Part shown: positions 45,896-55,664 of the stretch, one piece after another | Layout of the letters: every line of letters starts with the position of its first letter | How positions within the stretch are numbered: the stretch's first letter is position 1 | The notes under the pieces: generated by a model | Told to the model about the DNA's origin: nothing | Seen by the model: the letters and a program-made list of their open reading frames with translations, nothing else | Database searches by the model: none | Assembly: GCA_951813015.1 (NCBI GenBank) | Contig: CATOTG010000006.1 | Coordinates: 1,021,501 to 1,085,500 of the forward strand | DNA length: 64,000 nt | Origin: an uncultured Thermoanaerobaculia bacterium | Lineage (GTDB): Bacteria; Acidobacteriota; Thermoanaerobaculia; Multivoradales; Multivoraceae | Direction of reading: 5' to 3' | Translations under genes and position numbers: made by a program

Positions 45896-47107
45896 ATGCT
45901 TGTTTGTGGACGGTCGGCCAAGGGGTCGCACTGCGTGGGCGGCTTGCTTGTGCTGTTGTGCTCCCACGCCGTTGTGCCTGATGCTGCCGCTGAATGTCTG
46001 AGCCTGAGTTCGGCGGCGGAGCTTCCGCGGCTTGGCGGGATTCAAGGCGAGTGGCTCGGTCCGGATGAGTTCGTTCTGGTCGATATTAAGGGAGCGCGTC
46101 TTCTCACCTACACCGTGGGCGGCGCGTCGGAGACGGTTTGGCCGCCTTCGGGCCAGTCCTGGCTCGGGCCGCTCTCCGTTGAACACACCCTTGAGCTTGA
46201 GCTTGACGCGGTCGTCGCGGCCGAAGATGGTCTGATTCTCGCAGTCTACGAGTTGAAAGCCGGTTCCGGTGGGGCGAAGGCGTTCTCGGCGGCCTCTCTT
46301 GTGCGCCTCGACAGCGCTCTGCGGCCCACCTCACTGCTGGATTGGGATTGGCCTGCGCCCGGCCAGCCCGAAGGTCGAAGCTCACCCCTGACCTTCGTGA
46401 ATGAGTTGGTCGCCGTGGGCGCCACGCTCTTCGCATGGGGCGGCCACATGGATCAGCTTCCTCGACCCACGCTCTTTGCGCTGGGCGGAAACTCGGGCTC
46501 AGGCGGCTCAGGTCCGGACAACCGCAGGCAGGGCCTCCGGGAAGAGGCGCGATGGCCTCTTCTCGAGGGTGAAGGTCAGTACCAGGGTTCCTTGCCGATA
46601 CGGTCCTTGGCGGCTGGCAGCAACGAGAGGGCCGGGTTTGCCTACGCCCTGCGAATGGCGCCGACGCCGTTCATCCAGATACTCACGCCGGCGGAGAGTG
46701 GGCCCCTGCAGCGGTTGACGTCCTTTCCCGAATCGGCAAGCTCACTGCCGGATCTGCCTCCAAGAAGGGGCTGGGACACTGTGCACGCATTCTTCACCGC
46801 GGCTGAGGCTGCCAGCTATCCTGCGGGTCTCTACGGCCAGGGGGGTCGGCTGTACGTCCTTGCACGTGAATTCGTCGACGGCGCACCATTCTGGGATCTT
46901 CACCACATCGATCCCGTGAAGGACAGAATCGTCGGCAGGACGCGTTTGCCCACGAACGCGGCTTATGTGAGCCTGCTTCCCGGAGAGAAGTACTGGGTGC
47001 TCGAGGAGTCGAGCAGTTTCGTGGTCGACTTGTTCCGGCAGCCGATTCGCCTGCTGCTGCTGGACTCGGAGGCGGTTCGGGCCGGCGGGGAACTGCGGTG
47101 CGACTGA
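45896..47107 (+). CDS. secreted propeller-like protein A
   Basis: The 403-aa precursor begins with a signal peptide (GGLLVLLCSHAVVPDAAAE). The mature protein has recurring beta-strand blocks of 6-bladed-propeller/NHL type: ELPRLGGIQGEWLGPDEFVL, SLPIRSLAAGS with ALRMAPTPFIQIL, GLYGQGGRLYVLAREFVDG and TNAAYVSLLPGEKYWVLEES. No catalytic motif is apparent, so it may bind a ligand or peptide. It is a paralogue of the next gene, with the last roughly 200 bp of the two more than 90% identical while the N-terminal halves differ widely. Start ATG 45896 was picked for the signal peptide. Confidence 0.7.
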   Translation: MLVCGRSAKGSHCVGGLLVLLCSHAVVPDAAAECLSLSSAAELPRLGGIQGEWLGPDEFVLVDIKGARLLTYTVGGASETVWPPSGQSWLGPLSVEHTLELELDAVVAAEDGLILAVYELKAGSGGAKAFSAASLVRLDSALRPTSLLDWDWPAPGQPEGRSSPLTFVNELVAVGATLFAWGGHMDQLPRPTLFALGGNSGSGGSGPDNRRQGLREEARWPLLEGEGQYQGSLPIRSLAAGSNERAGFAYALRMAPTPFIQILTPAESGPLQRLTSFPESASSLPDLPPRRGWDTVHAFFTAAEAASYPAGLYGQGGRLYVLAREFVDGAPFWDLHHIDPVKDRIVGRTRLPTNAAYVSLLPGEKYWVLEESSSFVVDLFRQPIRLLLLDSEAVRAGGELRCD

Positions 47108-48258
47108 CGGCCGCCCTGGTCTGGCTGCCGCTGCTGGCTCGCTGGTTGGCGCTGACGAGTTCCGGATGGACCATCGCTCTCGCCGAGGAGACGGCTCGGT
47201 CGATTCCGTCGTCCGCATGCGCGGAGTTGCGCACGAGCGACTTGCCCCGGTTGGGCCGCATTCGAGGGGATTGGCTCGGGCCGCGCCGGTTCGTATTGGC
47301 CGACCCGAAGCGGCACCGGATGCTGGCCTATGAGGTCTCAGACGGTGGGGTGGAGAGCATTCGCGCGCCTGTTTGGGGATCGTGGCTGCCCGCTGCGCGG
47401 GCTGTCCAGGTGGAACCGACCTACGCGACGCGCTTCCGGGACGGACTCGTTGTTGCGGCTCATTCCCCTCCAGGTCCGGATTCATCAGGCGAGGCGCAAC
47501 TTGTTCTGTTGAACGACGAGTTCACTCCGGTCCACGCGATCCGGTGGCCTTCGGCCGCCCGCCCGGTCGGCCAGCCCGAACGCGAAGTGTATGCCGGGCT
47601 CGTCTCACAGGTGCTGGTCTCGGGCGAACGGGTCGCCCTCCTGGCTCGACTTCGCGAGACCAAGGCCATCGTTGAGTTGACTCTTCTGCGAACAGACGGG
47701 GTGAACAGTCTGCGCGAGGATGCGTTGTGGCAGCCCTTGGAGGGCGAGTACCCGATCATCAGTCACCTGCCGATCAGATCGCTGGCGGCGACCGAAGGAA
47801 CCAATCGGGCGATGTACGCTCTGAGGTTCGCGAAGGCGCCCTTCATCCAGGTGCTTGGCCACCCGAGCATGCAGCGGCTCTCGGCTTTCCCGGAGTCGGG
47901 GACGCCGCTGCCGACGTTTCCCGAGGGCTTCTCGCCAGCCTTCTATGCGGTTGCCGAATCGGCCGCGTTTCCGGTGGGCCTCTACGGGCACGGGGATCGT
48001 CTCTACGTCCTGTCTCGGGAGTTCGTGGATGGCGTGACACTTTGGGAACTCCACCACCTTGACCCCGTGAAGGACAGAATCGTCGGCAGGACGCGTTTGC
48101 CCACGAACGCGGCTCATGTGAGCCTGCTTCCCGGAGAGAAGTACTGGGTGCTCGAGGAGTCGAGCAGCTTTGTCGACGACGGCTTCCGGCAGCCGATCCG
48201 CCTGCTGCTGCTGGACTCGGAGGCGGTCGAGGCTGGCGGGGAACTGCGGTGCGACTGA
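47098..48258 (+). CDS. secreted propeller-like protein B (paralogue of A)
   Basis: The 386-aa protein starts at GTG 47098, overlapping the end of gene A. It has a signal peptide (MRLTAALVWLPLLARWLA). It repeats the pattern of A: DLPRLGRIRGDWLGPRRFVL, HLPIRSLAATEG, ALRFAKAPFIQVLG, GLYGHGDRLYVLSREFVDG and VKDRIVGRTRLPTNAAHV. The GTGCGACTGACGGC string at which B begins recurs after its own stop, as if a third copy once followed. Function unknown; tight coupling suggests a hetero-oligomer or redundant ligand-binding pair. Confidence 0.7.
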   Translation: MRLTAALVWLPLLARWLALTSSGWTIALAEETARSIPSSACAELRTSDLPRLGRIRGDWLGPRRFVLADPKRHRMLAYEVSDGGVESIRAPVWGSWLPAARAVQVEPTYATRFRDGLVVAAHSPPGPDSSGEAQLVLLNDEFTPVHAIRWPSAARPVGQPEREVYAGLVSQVLVSGERVALLARLRETKAIVELTLLRTDGVNSLREDALWQPLEGEYPIISHLPIRSLAATEGTNRAMYALRFAKAPFIQVLGHPSMQRLSAFPESGTPLPTFPEGFSPAFYAVAESAAFPVGLYGHGDRLYVLSREFVDGVTLWELHHLDPVKDRIVGRTRLPTNAAHVSLLPGEKYWVLEESSSFVDDGFRQPIRLLLLDSEAVEAGGELRCD

Positions 48259-48310
48259 CGGCGAGGGTCGGTTGAGCCGCCCTTTCGTCCAGTGCTGCGC
48301 GCGGTCCCGG

Positions 48311-50935
48311 GTGAACGCCCGGCGCGGTGCCGTTTGCGCGGCCCTGGCACTTCTCCTGGTTGGCGTTGGGGCGGAGGCACAGCGGGAGAATCCGGAAGCT
48401 CCGGCGAACCCTGGCCGCATGCGCGTCCTTGGCGCCGACGGCATCGGCGCGGAGGGCGCTGAAGTGCGGGTTCTGCGGCCCGAGCAGGGCGGGGTCTCGC
48501 CGACGGCCGCGATCCTCGTGGACACGACGACGATCGAGGGAGGCTTCGCGCGGTCTCCAGTGCCCCGACTCGCCGGCCTGACCGTGGTGATCGATCACCC
48601 GCTCCATCTGCCCTTCGTTGCCAGCTTCCCGGGGGCTCCGTTGCCGGGGATGATCGCGTTGCAGTCCGGAACTGCGGTGGCCGGGGAGGTGATCGCGGGC
48701 GAGACGTCTGCGCCCGTGGCCGGCGCCGAGGTTTGCGCCTCCTGGGTCGATGAGCAGGCGCCGGAGCGCTTCCAGCGTTGGCGCCGGTGCGCGGCGTCCG
48801 ACGATGCGGGCCGATTCCGGATTGCCGGTATTCCGCCCCGTGGGGTCGACGTCACCGTCGCTGCGTCGGGCTTCAGGGAACGGGTGGCGCCGTTGGATGA
48901 TGCGGACGGTCCGGTCGTCCTCGCGCTGGACCCGGTCGATCCGACGGATCGCCTGGCCGCGGCGCCGGCCGACGCCGGCCGCGTCCTGGTCGAGGTCGTG
49001 GGTTTCGACGGGAATCCTGTCGAGCGCTTCACCATGCGGGTTCAGATCGCTTCCGGCGGACGAACTGGCGGCACGGCCGTGACGGTGGAGCAGACATCCG
49101 TTCCCGCGCAGGCGAGCATTCCCGCCCGCTTCCTTGGGGCCGGCATGGCGGCAGTCACGTTCGAGGCCGAGAACCACCTGCGCTCGGCCATGCAGGGCGT
49201 TCAGCTTCTACCCGGCGGCGAGGTCGATCTGGGTGTCGTCTTCCTCGAGCCGGGAGCGGTGGTCACGGGACGGATCTTCGACGCGGTCGGCGCCGAACCG
49301 GCGGCCGGCTGTCTGGCGGAGCTTCTCCCTCCCGGAGCGGGGGAGCTTCGCGCCATGCTGCTCGGCATCCAGTCGCTTGCGGTGTCCGACGAAGAGGGCC
49401 GCTACCTGCTCGGCGGTCTGCCCGAGGGGCGCTACCACCTGCGGCGGCAATGCGTCGGTGCGCCGACGCTTGATTCCCTCGTCGTCCTGGACGCTTCGGA
49501 GAGACTGGATCTCGGCGAGACCTGGCTCGGTTCGGATCGCCGGGTGGAGGTTCTCGTCGATGGCGTGGACGGGGGCGTGCTCCGCGTCTTCGACCGCTTC
49601 AAGGAGATCACGCGGCCAATCGCCGAAGCGGTCTTCGTGCCGGTGGGCGGGGGCGGCGGCGCCGATGGCGAGCAGTCCTCGTCGGCAGAGATCGTTCTTG
49701 CCGGCGGGAGTACCGCTTCGAGATTCTGGGTCCCGGCCGTGCGCTGCGCGCTTCGCGGGAGGCGACGATCGTCCCGGACGGTACGGCCAACGTGCAGTCG
49801 ATCGGGCTTTCGGCGGCCGGTCGCGCGATCCGGAGCGTCCTGACGATGGCCGGGCGCCCGGTGGCGGGCGGTTCGGTGGCGCTGGGACCCGTGCTCGATT
49901 CGGCCCGGAGCAGCGGCACGATCATGGTGACCACGCAGGGCGGGCGGCGCCGATTCGCGCCGCGGGACGTTCCAGGCTGCCGCCCCGAGCCTCCGGGCGA
50001 ATGTCGGGAACGATGGAGCCTTCGTGGTTGAAGGCGCGTCGGACGGTTTTCTGTGGCTGACCTGGTATGCGCCGGATGGAACCACGGTGAGCCGGTTGTG
50101 GCCGGAGGGCGCCGTGCCGCAGTTCGATCTGGGCGGTACAGGGGTGAGCGGCGTGTTGCTCGACGGTGACGGCGTACCGGTTCAGGGAGGTTCGGTGGCC
50201 CTGATCGGCAGTCTGGGCCGGACGGTGGCGACCGGCTCGAGCCTTGCCGGCGGCGGTTTCGAACTGCCTCCGGCGCCGCCGGGGGAGTACCTGCTCCGGG
50301 GTCGGTCTGACGCAGGGTCGAGCGTCGCGGTCGAGGTCGAGCTCGCTTCCGAGGCTCCCCGCCCGGTGGTGCTTCGGATGCCGGGCGGCGAACCGGGCGA
50401 CATTGCGCTCTCGTTGCGGCGCCCCGGCGGCGCCGCTGTCGCCGGCGCGTGGGTCCATCTCGTCGACACAGCGGGCGACGTGGCGGGAACCGGCCTTACC
50501 TCCGAGCGGGGCCGTTACGCGAACAGCGGAATCCCTGCCGGCGGGCTGTCGGTGGTCTGGAACGACGGTACGGCTTGTGTCGGCGGTTCGCACGATCACG
50601 GTGGAGGGCGGCGAGTCGGCTCGGCTCGAGCTCACCCTCCCGGCCGGTCGGCTCCTGGAACTGCGTTGCCCGGCCGAGGACTGTGGCGGCGAGCCGCTTT
50701 CGTTCCTGAGCGTGAGGACGGAATCCGGCGTCGAGATCGCGGGCCACCTGACCGGCGCCGCGGGCAACTCCCGGTTTTCCGATGACGGCGCTCTCGGTGT
50801 CGGTTGCGTCACGCCGGACACCTACGGGTTCTCGTTCTGGACGGCGGGCGGCGCTGGCATGCCGAAGTCGAGGTCGGCGCCGAAGGGCCGCCGGAGACGC
50901 CGGTTGCGGTCCGCGGTCGTCCGGCCGGCCTCTAG
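48311..50935 (+). CDS. secreted carboxypeptidase-regulatory-like protein, frameshifted
   Basis: From GTG 48311 a signal peptide (GAVCAALALLLVGVGAEAQ) leads into tandem transthyretin-like/CarboxypepD_reg-like modules: MIALQSGTAVAGEVI, AGRFRIAGIPPRGVDVTVA, GAVVTGRIFDAVGAEPAAG and EGRYLLGGLPEGRYHLRR, later GGGFELPPAPPGEYLLRG. The frame breaks near 49708, 49938, 50580 and 50852; conceptual repair gives about 870 aa ending RGRPAGL at TAG 50933-50935. Most breaks are fixed by adding one or two G or C to a run (GGGG near 49707 restores LAGGEYRF). Such proteins are cell-surface or periplasmic with unknown ligands. The gene sits between the propeller pair and permease 2. Confidence 0.75.
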
Positions 50936-51151
50936 CTCCAGCTCGCGACCTCGCCTGACCGGTCTCGGCGCCGGGCCTGATCGGACGCGAGTTGGCGCCG
51001 TCCCTTTGGCGCGGGTGCACCACCCCGGCCCCGGCCCGGTCCCGCGACCCGCCGGTACGCCCCGTCCAGGAACGATGGAGCTCCCGCAGAGCGCATCGGT
51101 CGCGCCTGGCCGACGGGGAGGGTATCCTCCGGCCGCATACGAGGAGCGAAC

Positions 51152-52400
51152 ATGAGTGGACCGAGTGTGTTGACGCTGGCTTGGCGCAACCTGTGGCGGA
51201 ACCGCCGGCGAACCCTGCTGACGATGGGTTCGATCGTCTTCGGCGTGTTCCTCGCGGTGGTGTTCACCGCGATGCAGGACCGCAACTGGAAGGACATGAT
51301 CGATCTGGCCGCCCGCCTCGGGGGCGGCCACGTCAGCCTGCAGCATCCGGAGTACCTGGATACGCCGACCCTGACCCGCACCGTCGTTCGCGGCGAAGCG
51401 GTGGAGGCCGCGCTCGACGGCGAGGGCGGTCGAATTGCGCGCTCGGTCGACCGGGTGGTAGGGCCGACGATGCTGGCGACGGCGGGCGAGAACTTCAGCG
51501 CCGCCTTCATCGCCTTCGATCCGGAGGTGGAAGACGAGACGACGTTGTCGATCCTGGAAGCGCTCGACGGGGGAGCGGCCCTCGAGCCCGGCGATGCTCA
51601 GGGTGTGATTCTCGGCCACCGCCTGGCGAGCAATCTGGGGATGGAACTCGGCGACAAGGTGGTCTACACGGTGACCGACAGGAACGGGGAGATCGTCAGC
51701 GGCCCTGGCGAGACTGCGGGGGACGCTCCGGACCAACGCGCCGAGCGTCGACGGCGGGTTCTGCCTGCTGCCGATCGCTACGGTGCGGGACCTGCTCGGC
51801 TACGGTGAGGACGAGGCGACGATGGTCGCCGTCTTTCTTCACGATCAGCGGCAGAGCGGGCGGGTCGCGGGCCGGCTGGACCGGGAACTCGGCGGCGCCC
51901 TGGCGGCTGTGCCCTGGAACACGAGCCAGCCTCAACTCGCCGCGTTCATCGCGCTCAAGGTGGGCGGCGCGGTGTTCATGGAGCTCCTGATCGCCGTCCT
52001 GGTCGCGGCCGGGATCTTCAACACGCTGTTCGTCAGCGTGATGGAGCGCCTGCGGGAGTTCGGCATCATGCTGGCGATCGGCTGGAGCCCGGGCCGGCTG
52101 TTCCGCCTGGTCATGATGGAGAGTGTCTGGCTGGCGGCGCTTGGTCTGGTCGGCGCGTTCCTGCTCACGCTCGGGCCGTACCTCTACCTTTCGTCCACGG
52201 GGCTCGACCTGACCGCGGTCTACGGCGGCACGGTCGAAGTCGCCGGCGTGGGCCTCGATCCGGTGCTCAAGATCGGCATCTTCCCGCGCAACGCGGTGAT
52301 GATCGCCCTGTTCGCGGTCGTTGCCACACTGGCATCGGGCATCTATCCGGCCTGGCGCGCGGGGCGGGTGGAACCGGTCGAGACGATCAGGGTGGTGTGA
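51152..52400 (+). CDS. FtsX/MacB-type ABC transporter permease (copy 2), one frameshift
   Basis: The same topology as the 43.9-kb permease: LTLAWRNLWRNRRRTLLTMG and helix 1, a periplasmic domain, then three helices with VMERLREFGIMLAIGWSPGRL and a final GIYPAWRAGRVEPVETIRV. The frame breaks near 51703 within GGCCCTGG; two extra C restore SGPLARLRGTLRTNAPS. The next gene, the ATPase, starts 2 nt after the stop. Together with copy 1 it would make a LolC/LolE-like heterodimer. Confidence 0.88.
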
Positions 52401-52401
52401 G

Positions 52402-53094
52402 GTGGCAGGCGATCCCATCATCTCCCTCACGGACGTGACCAGGGTCTACCGTCAGGGCAGCGTGGACATCCATGCCCTGCGCGGGCTGACTCTGGAGATC
52501 GAGCCGGGCGAGTTCACTGCCGTCTGCGGCCCTTCCGGTTCCGGCAAGACAACCACCCTGAACCTGATCGGTGCGCTCGATTCCGTGACCTCGGGCTCGA
52601 TCGCGCTCGAGGGACGGGAGTTGGGCAATCTGAACAAGAAGGAGTTGAGCGCGCTTCGCCGCGACCGGATCGGCTTCGTGTTCCAGGCCTACAACCTGAT
52701 GCCGGTGCTCACGGCCTACGAGAACGCCGAGATGGTGCTCTGGGTCCAGGGCGTCGACGCGGCGACGCGGCGCGAACGGGTGATGGACCTCCTCGATCAG
52801 GTAGGACTGAAGGGGTTGGAGGATCGCCGTCCGTCCGAACTGTCGGGCGGGCAGCAGCAGCGGGTGGCGATCGCTCGCGCGATTGCCAGCAATCCGGCCG
52901 TGGTGCTCGCCGACGAGCCGACGGCGAACGTGGACTCCGAAACCGCGGAGACCCTGCTCGGCCTGATGGAGACCCTCAACCGGGACCAGGGCGTGACCTT
53001 CCTCTTCTCGACCCATGATCCGCAGGTGATGGAACGGGCGCGCCGGGTGGTGCGCCTCGTCGATGGCGGCGTCGCGAGCGACGAGCGCCGCTGA
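52402..53094 (+). CDS. LolD/MacB-type ABC transporter ATPase
   Basis: The 230-aa nucleotide-binding subunit has Walker A GPSGSGKTT, Q-loop FVFQAYNL, signature LSGGQQQRVAIARA, Walker B VVLADEPTANVD and switch His in FSTHDPQ. The sequence is of the LolD/MacB/FtsE class that energises FtsX-type permeases. Its GTG start follows permease 2 and its 3' end overlaps the outer-membrane protein gene by 32 nt. Confidence 0.94.
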   Translation: MAGDPIISLTDVTRVYRQGSVDIHALRGLTLEIEPGEFTAVCGPSGSGKTTTLNLIGALDSVTSGSIALEGRELGNLNKKELSALRRDRIGFVFQAYNLMPVLTAYENAEMVLWVQGVDAATRRERVMDLLDQVGLKGLEDRRPSELSGGQQQRVAIARAIASNPAVVLADEPTANVDSETAETLLGLMETLNRDQGVTFLFSTHDPQVMERARRVVRLVDGGVASDERR

Positions 53095-54390
53095 GCGGCT
53101 GCCCCGGCCGGCCGGCGTGGTGGCCGGCGTGCTGCTCGCGGTACTGGCAACGGGCGCCGTCGAGCCGTCGGCCGCGCAGACCACGGTCGGCGGCGATGTG
53201 CGGCTCTTCGCCTTCCAGGTCCTGGAGGAGCTCGATGGCGATGACGGCAGCGACAACGATGGCGGCGAGGACGCTGCCGAAGACGCCGTGCCCCGCGGCG
53301 CCGGCGGCGTGGAGCTCGGGATCTTGCGACTCAAGCTCGATTCCCGCTGGCGGACGGGATCGCAGGACCGGCTGCGCCTCGAGGGTACACGGCGTGGCGC
53401 AGGCGGTCTCGCCGCCCGGCAGCGGTTCCCTGACCTCGGTGGCCACCGGCGCCACGCGGCGCTTCTTCGATCTGGAGTCCGACTCCTTCGGCGGCGGCGA
53501 CGTGGCCGGCGCCACCGAGATCGACCGGCTCAATCTGCGCTGGGACCGGCCGGGCTTCCGGATGGTCGCGGGGCGTCAGGCGATCACCTGGGGCGTGAAC
53601 TACTTCTGGCCCGTGCTCGACCTGTTCGCTCCGTTCGCGCCGCAGCGGATCGACCGTGCCTACAAGCCCGGCGTCGACGCGCTCCGGTTCACCGTGCCGG
53701 TGGGCGACTTCTCCGAGGTCGAGGTGATCGCGGCAAGCCAGGGGACGCGTACGCCGGACGACCTGAGCTTCGCCTCGCTGGGCCGTTTCCACAGCGAACT
53801 CGGCGAGGGCCCCTCGAGCGTCGACTTCGGCTACATGGTCGGCGGCTTTCACCGCGACTTCGTTCTCGGGGGCTTCTTCTCGGCCGATGTCTGCGGCACG
53901 GGTCTGCGTGGAGAAGTCTCCTGGACCAGTCCCGGCTGCGACCCGCGGAGCGGTCATCCGGTGTTCGGTTGCGGAGACTTCTGGCGTTCCACGGTCGGTG
54001 TCGACCGGCTGCTCACGCCGACCCTGACCCTGATCGCCGAGGCGAGCTGGAACGGTTTTCGGGGCCGGCGACCCGGCGGATTACGCGCGGCTTGCCGATG
54101 CCGACCGGGTCCGGCGCGGCGAGGTGGTGTCTCTCGGACGACGCCATGCCGCTCTTTCGCTCGCGTGGCAGGCTCATCCGCTGCTGACCGTGAGCGGCGC
54201 GGTCCTCTTCAACCGGGAGGATTCCTCGGCACTGTTCCAGCCCGGCATCACCTGGTCCGTGTCCGACCACGTGTCGATAGGCGCGGGCCTGATCGGATCG
54301 ACCGGGCGTGACCTTCGAGACGGGGCGCCGGCCAGTGAGTATGGCGCCGTGCCCGTGGTGGCCTGGTCTTCGCTGACTGCCTGGTTCTAG
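53063..54390 (+). CDS. outer-membrane beta-barrel protein, two frameshifts
   Basis: The ATG at 53063 lies inside the ATPase gene; a signal peptide (GVVAGVLLAVLATGAVEPSAAQ) is followed by an acidic Asp/Glu-rich loop. Beta strands alternate hydrophobic and polar residues (RLNLRWDRPGFRMVAGRQAITWG, shown here by its AGRQAITWG core; FWRSTVGVDRLLTPTLTL; HVSIGAGLIGSTGRD), and the chain ends in aromatic WF, as outer-membrane barrels do. Frames break near 53382 and 54061; adding two bases to a G run at 54058-54061 joins the last part. It is the likely outer-membrane end of the ABC/LolA-like system. No named family was recognised. Confidence 0.75.
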
Positions 54391-54539
54391 GGAGTTGTGC
54401 GGCAAGGACCGGGACCTTGGAAAACCGGCAGACCGGTTTCCCGCCGCTACCGCAGCCTCGACGACTACTCGCCTCTCGGACGGCCTCGGACAGGGACCGG
54501 AATCCACCCGGCAAAGGTACAGGTGCGCCGGCCTGCCAT

Positions 54540-54598
54540 CCGTGCGCCCGCTGACGTGCGCACGGACTGGTTCACGGGTGGCGCGGAGCGCGCCACCC
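54540..54598. repeat. double-palindrome REP-like module in the gap before pstS
   Basis: The 344-nt gap 54391-54734 holds no gene. It contains two adjacent palindromes: CCGTGCGC/GCGCACGG (54540-54565) and GGGTGGCGCG-GAG-CGCGCCACCC (54576-54598). The same pair with the same spacing is found at 56680-56738 inside the element between pstC and pstA, so this is a mobile or REP-type module. The rest of the gap shows no strong promoter or Pho box. Confidence 0.75.
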
Positions 54599-54734
54599 GG
54601 GTTCTGGCCGGCTTTCCCGGGAAACACGGCGCGAGGCGGCAGCCTCGCTCCTTGGACGCTGGCGGTTCTTTACGGGTTGTTCACCAACCGTCCGCTACGC
54701 TCCGATCCGGCAGCAGACTGTTTGATTTCACGAG

Positions 54735-55624
54735 ATGAAGCACATGAAGACCTCAAGAGTCACTTCGGCCGGATACTGTCTGGCGCTGGCCGTTCTGGTT
54801 GCCGCTTGCGGCGGCGGTTCCCGCAACCTGATCCAGAACAAGGGCTCCGACACCCTGGTCAATGTGGCCCAGGCGTGGGCCGAGAGCTACGCCTCCGTGG
54901 CGTCCGAGACCGTCGTCGCGGTGTCGGGCGGCGGGTCGGGGACGGTATCGCGGCAATGATCAACGGCACGGTCGACATCGCGAACTCGAGCCGCAAGATG
55001 AAGGACTCCGAGATCGAGCTGGCGCGCGGAAACGGCAACGATCCGATCGAGTTCGTCGTCGGCTTCGACGCGCTGGCGGTGTACGTCCATCCCGACAACC
55101 CGCTCGACCAGGTTTCGCTGGAGCAGTTGGCCGAACTCTACGGTGAGGGCGGCGACGTTGACGCCTGGAGCCAGTTGGGCGTCGAGGTGCCCGGCTGCAG
55201 CAGTGACGAGATCGTCCGCGTCAGCCGCCAGAACAACTCCGGCACCTACGTCTACTTCCGCGAGGCGGTGCTGGGCGAGCGGCGCGACTTCAGGCTCGGT
55301 TCGCGCGACATGCACGGCTCGAAGGACGTGGTCGACCTGGTCGAGAACACGCCCTGTGCGATCGGCTACAGCGGCCTCGCCTACGCGACGGACCACGTGA
55401 AGATGCCCTGCGTCAGGAAGGGCGAGGACGGCGACTGCGTGTCACCCTCGGTCGAGACGGCGATTGACGGTTCCTATCCGATCGCGCGTCCGCTCTTCAT
55501 GTACACCGCGGGCGAGCCTCAGGGCGCCATTCGGGAGTATCTCGACTGGGTGTTGAGCGACGAGGGCCAGTGCATCGTCTATGAGAAGGGGTACGCGCCG
55601 CGGGGCGACGTGAACTGTTCGTGA
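54735..55624 (+). CDS. pstS: phosphate ABC transporter substrate-binding lipoprotein, one frameshift
   Basis: The signal peptide ends VLVAAC, a lipobox. The mature protein starts with the PstS phosphate loop (NKGSDTLVNVAQAWAESY, then VSGGGSGT), continues GIAAMINGTVDIANSSRKMK and later QNNSGTYVYFREAVLG and CAIGYSGLAYA, and ends QCIVYEKGYAP. The frame breaks at about 54948 in GGGGACGGTATC; one extra G restores SGTGIAAM. It is the periplasmic binding subunit for the following transporter. Confidence 0.92.
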
Positions 55625-55664
55625 CGCCTGCGGCCGCACTCCTCCGGCGGCTTGGGTGGCTGAC

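Noticed and set aside
54391..54734. Pho-box control of the pst operon
   Set aside because: No tandem CTGTCAT-like repeats were seen upstream of pstS. The region holds REP-like palindromes only.
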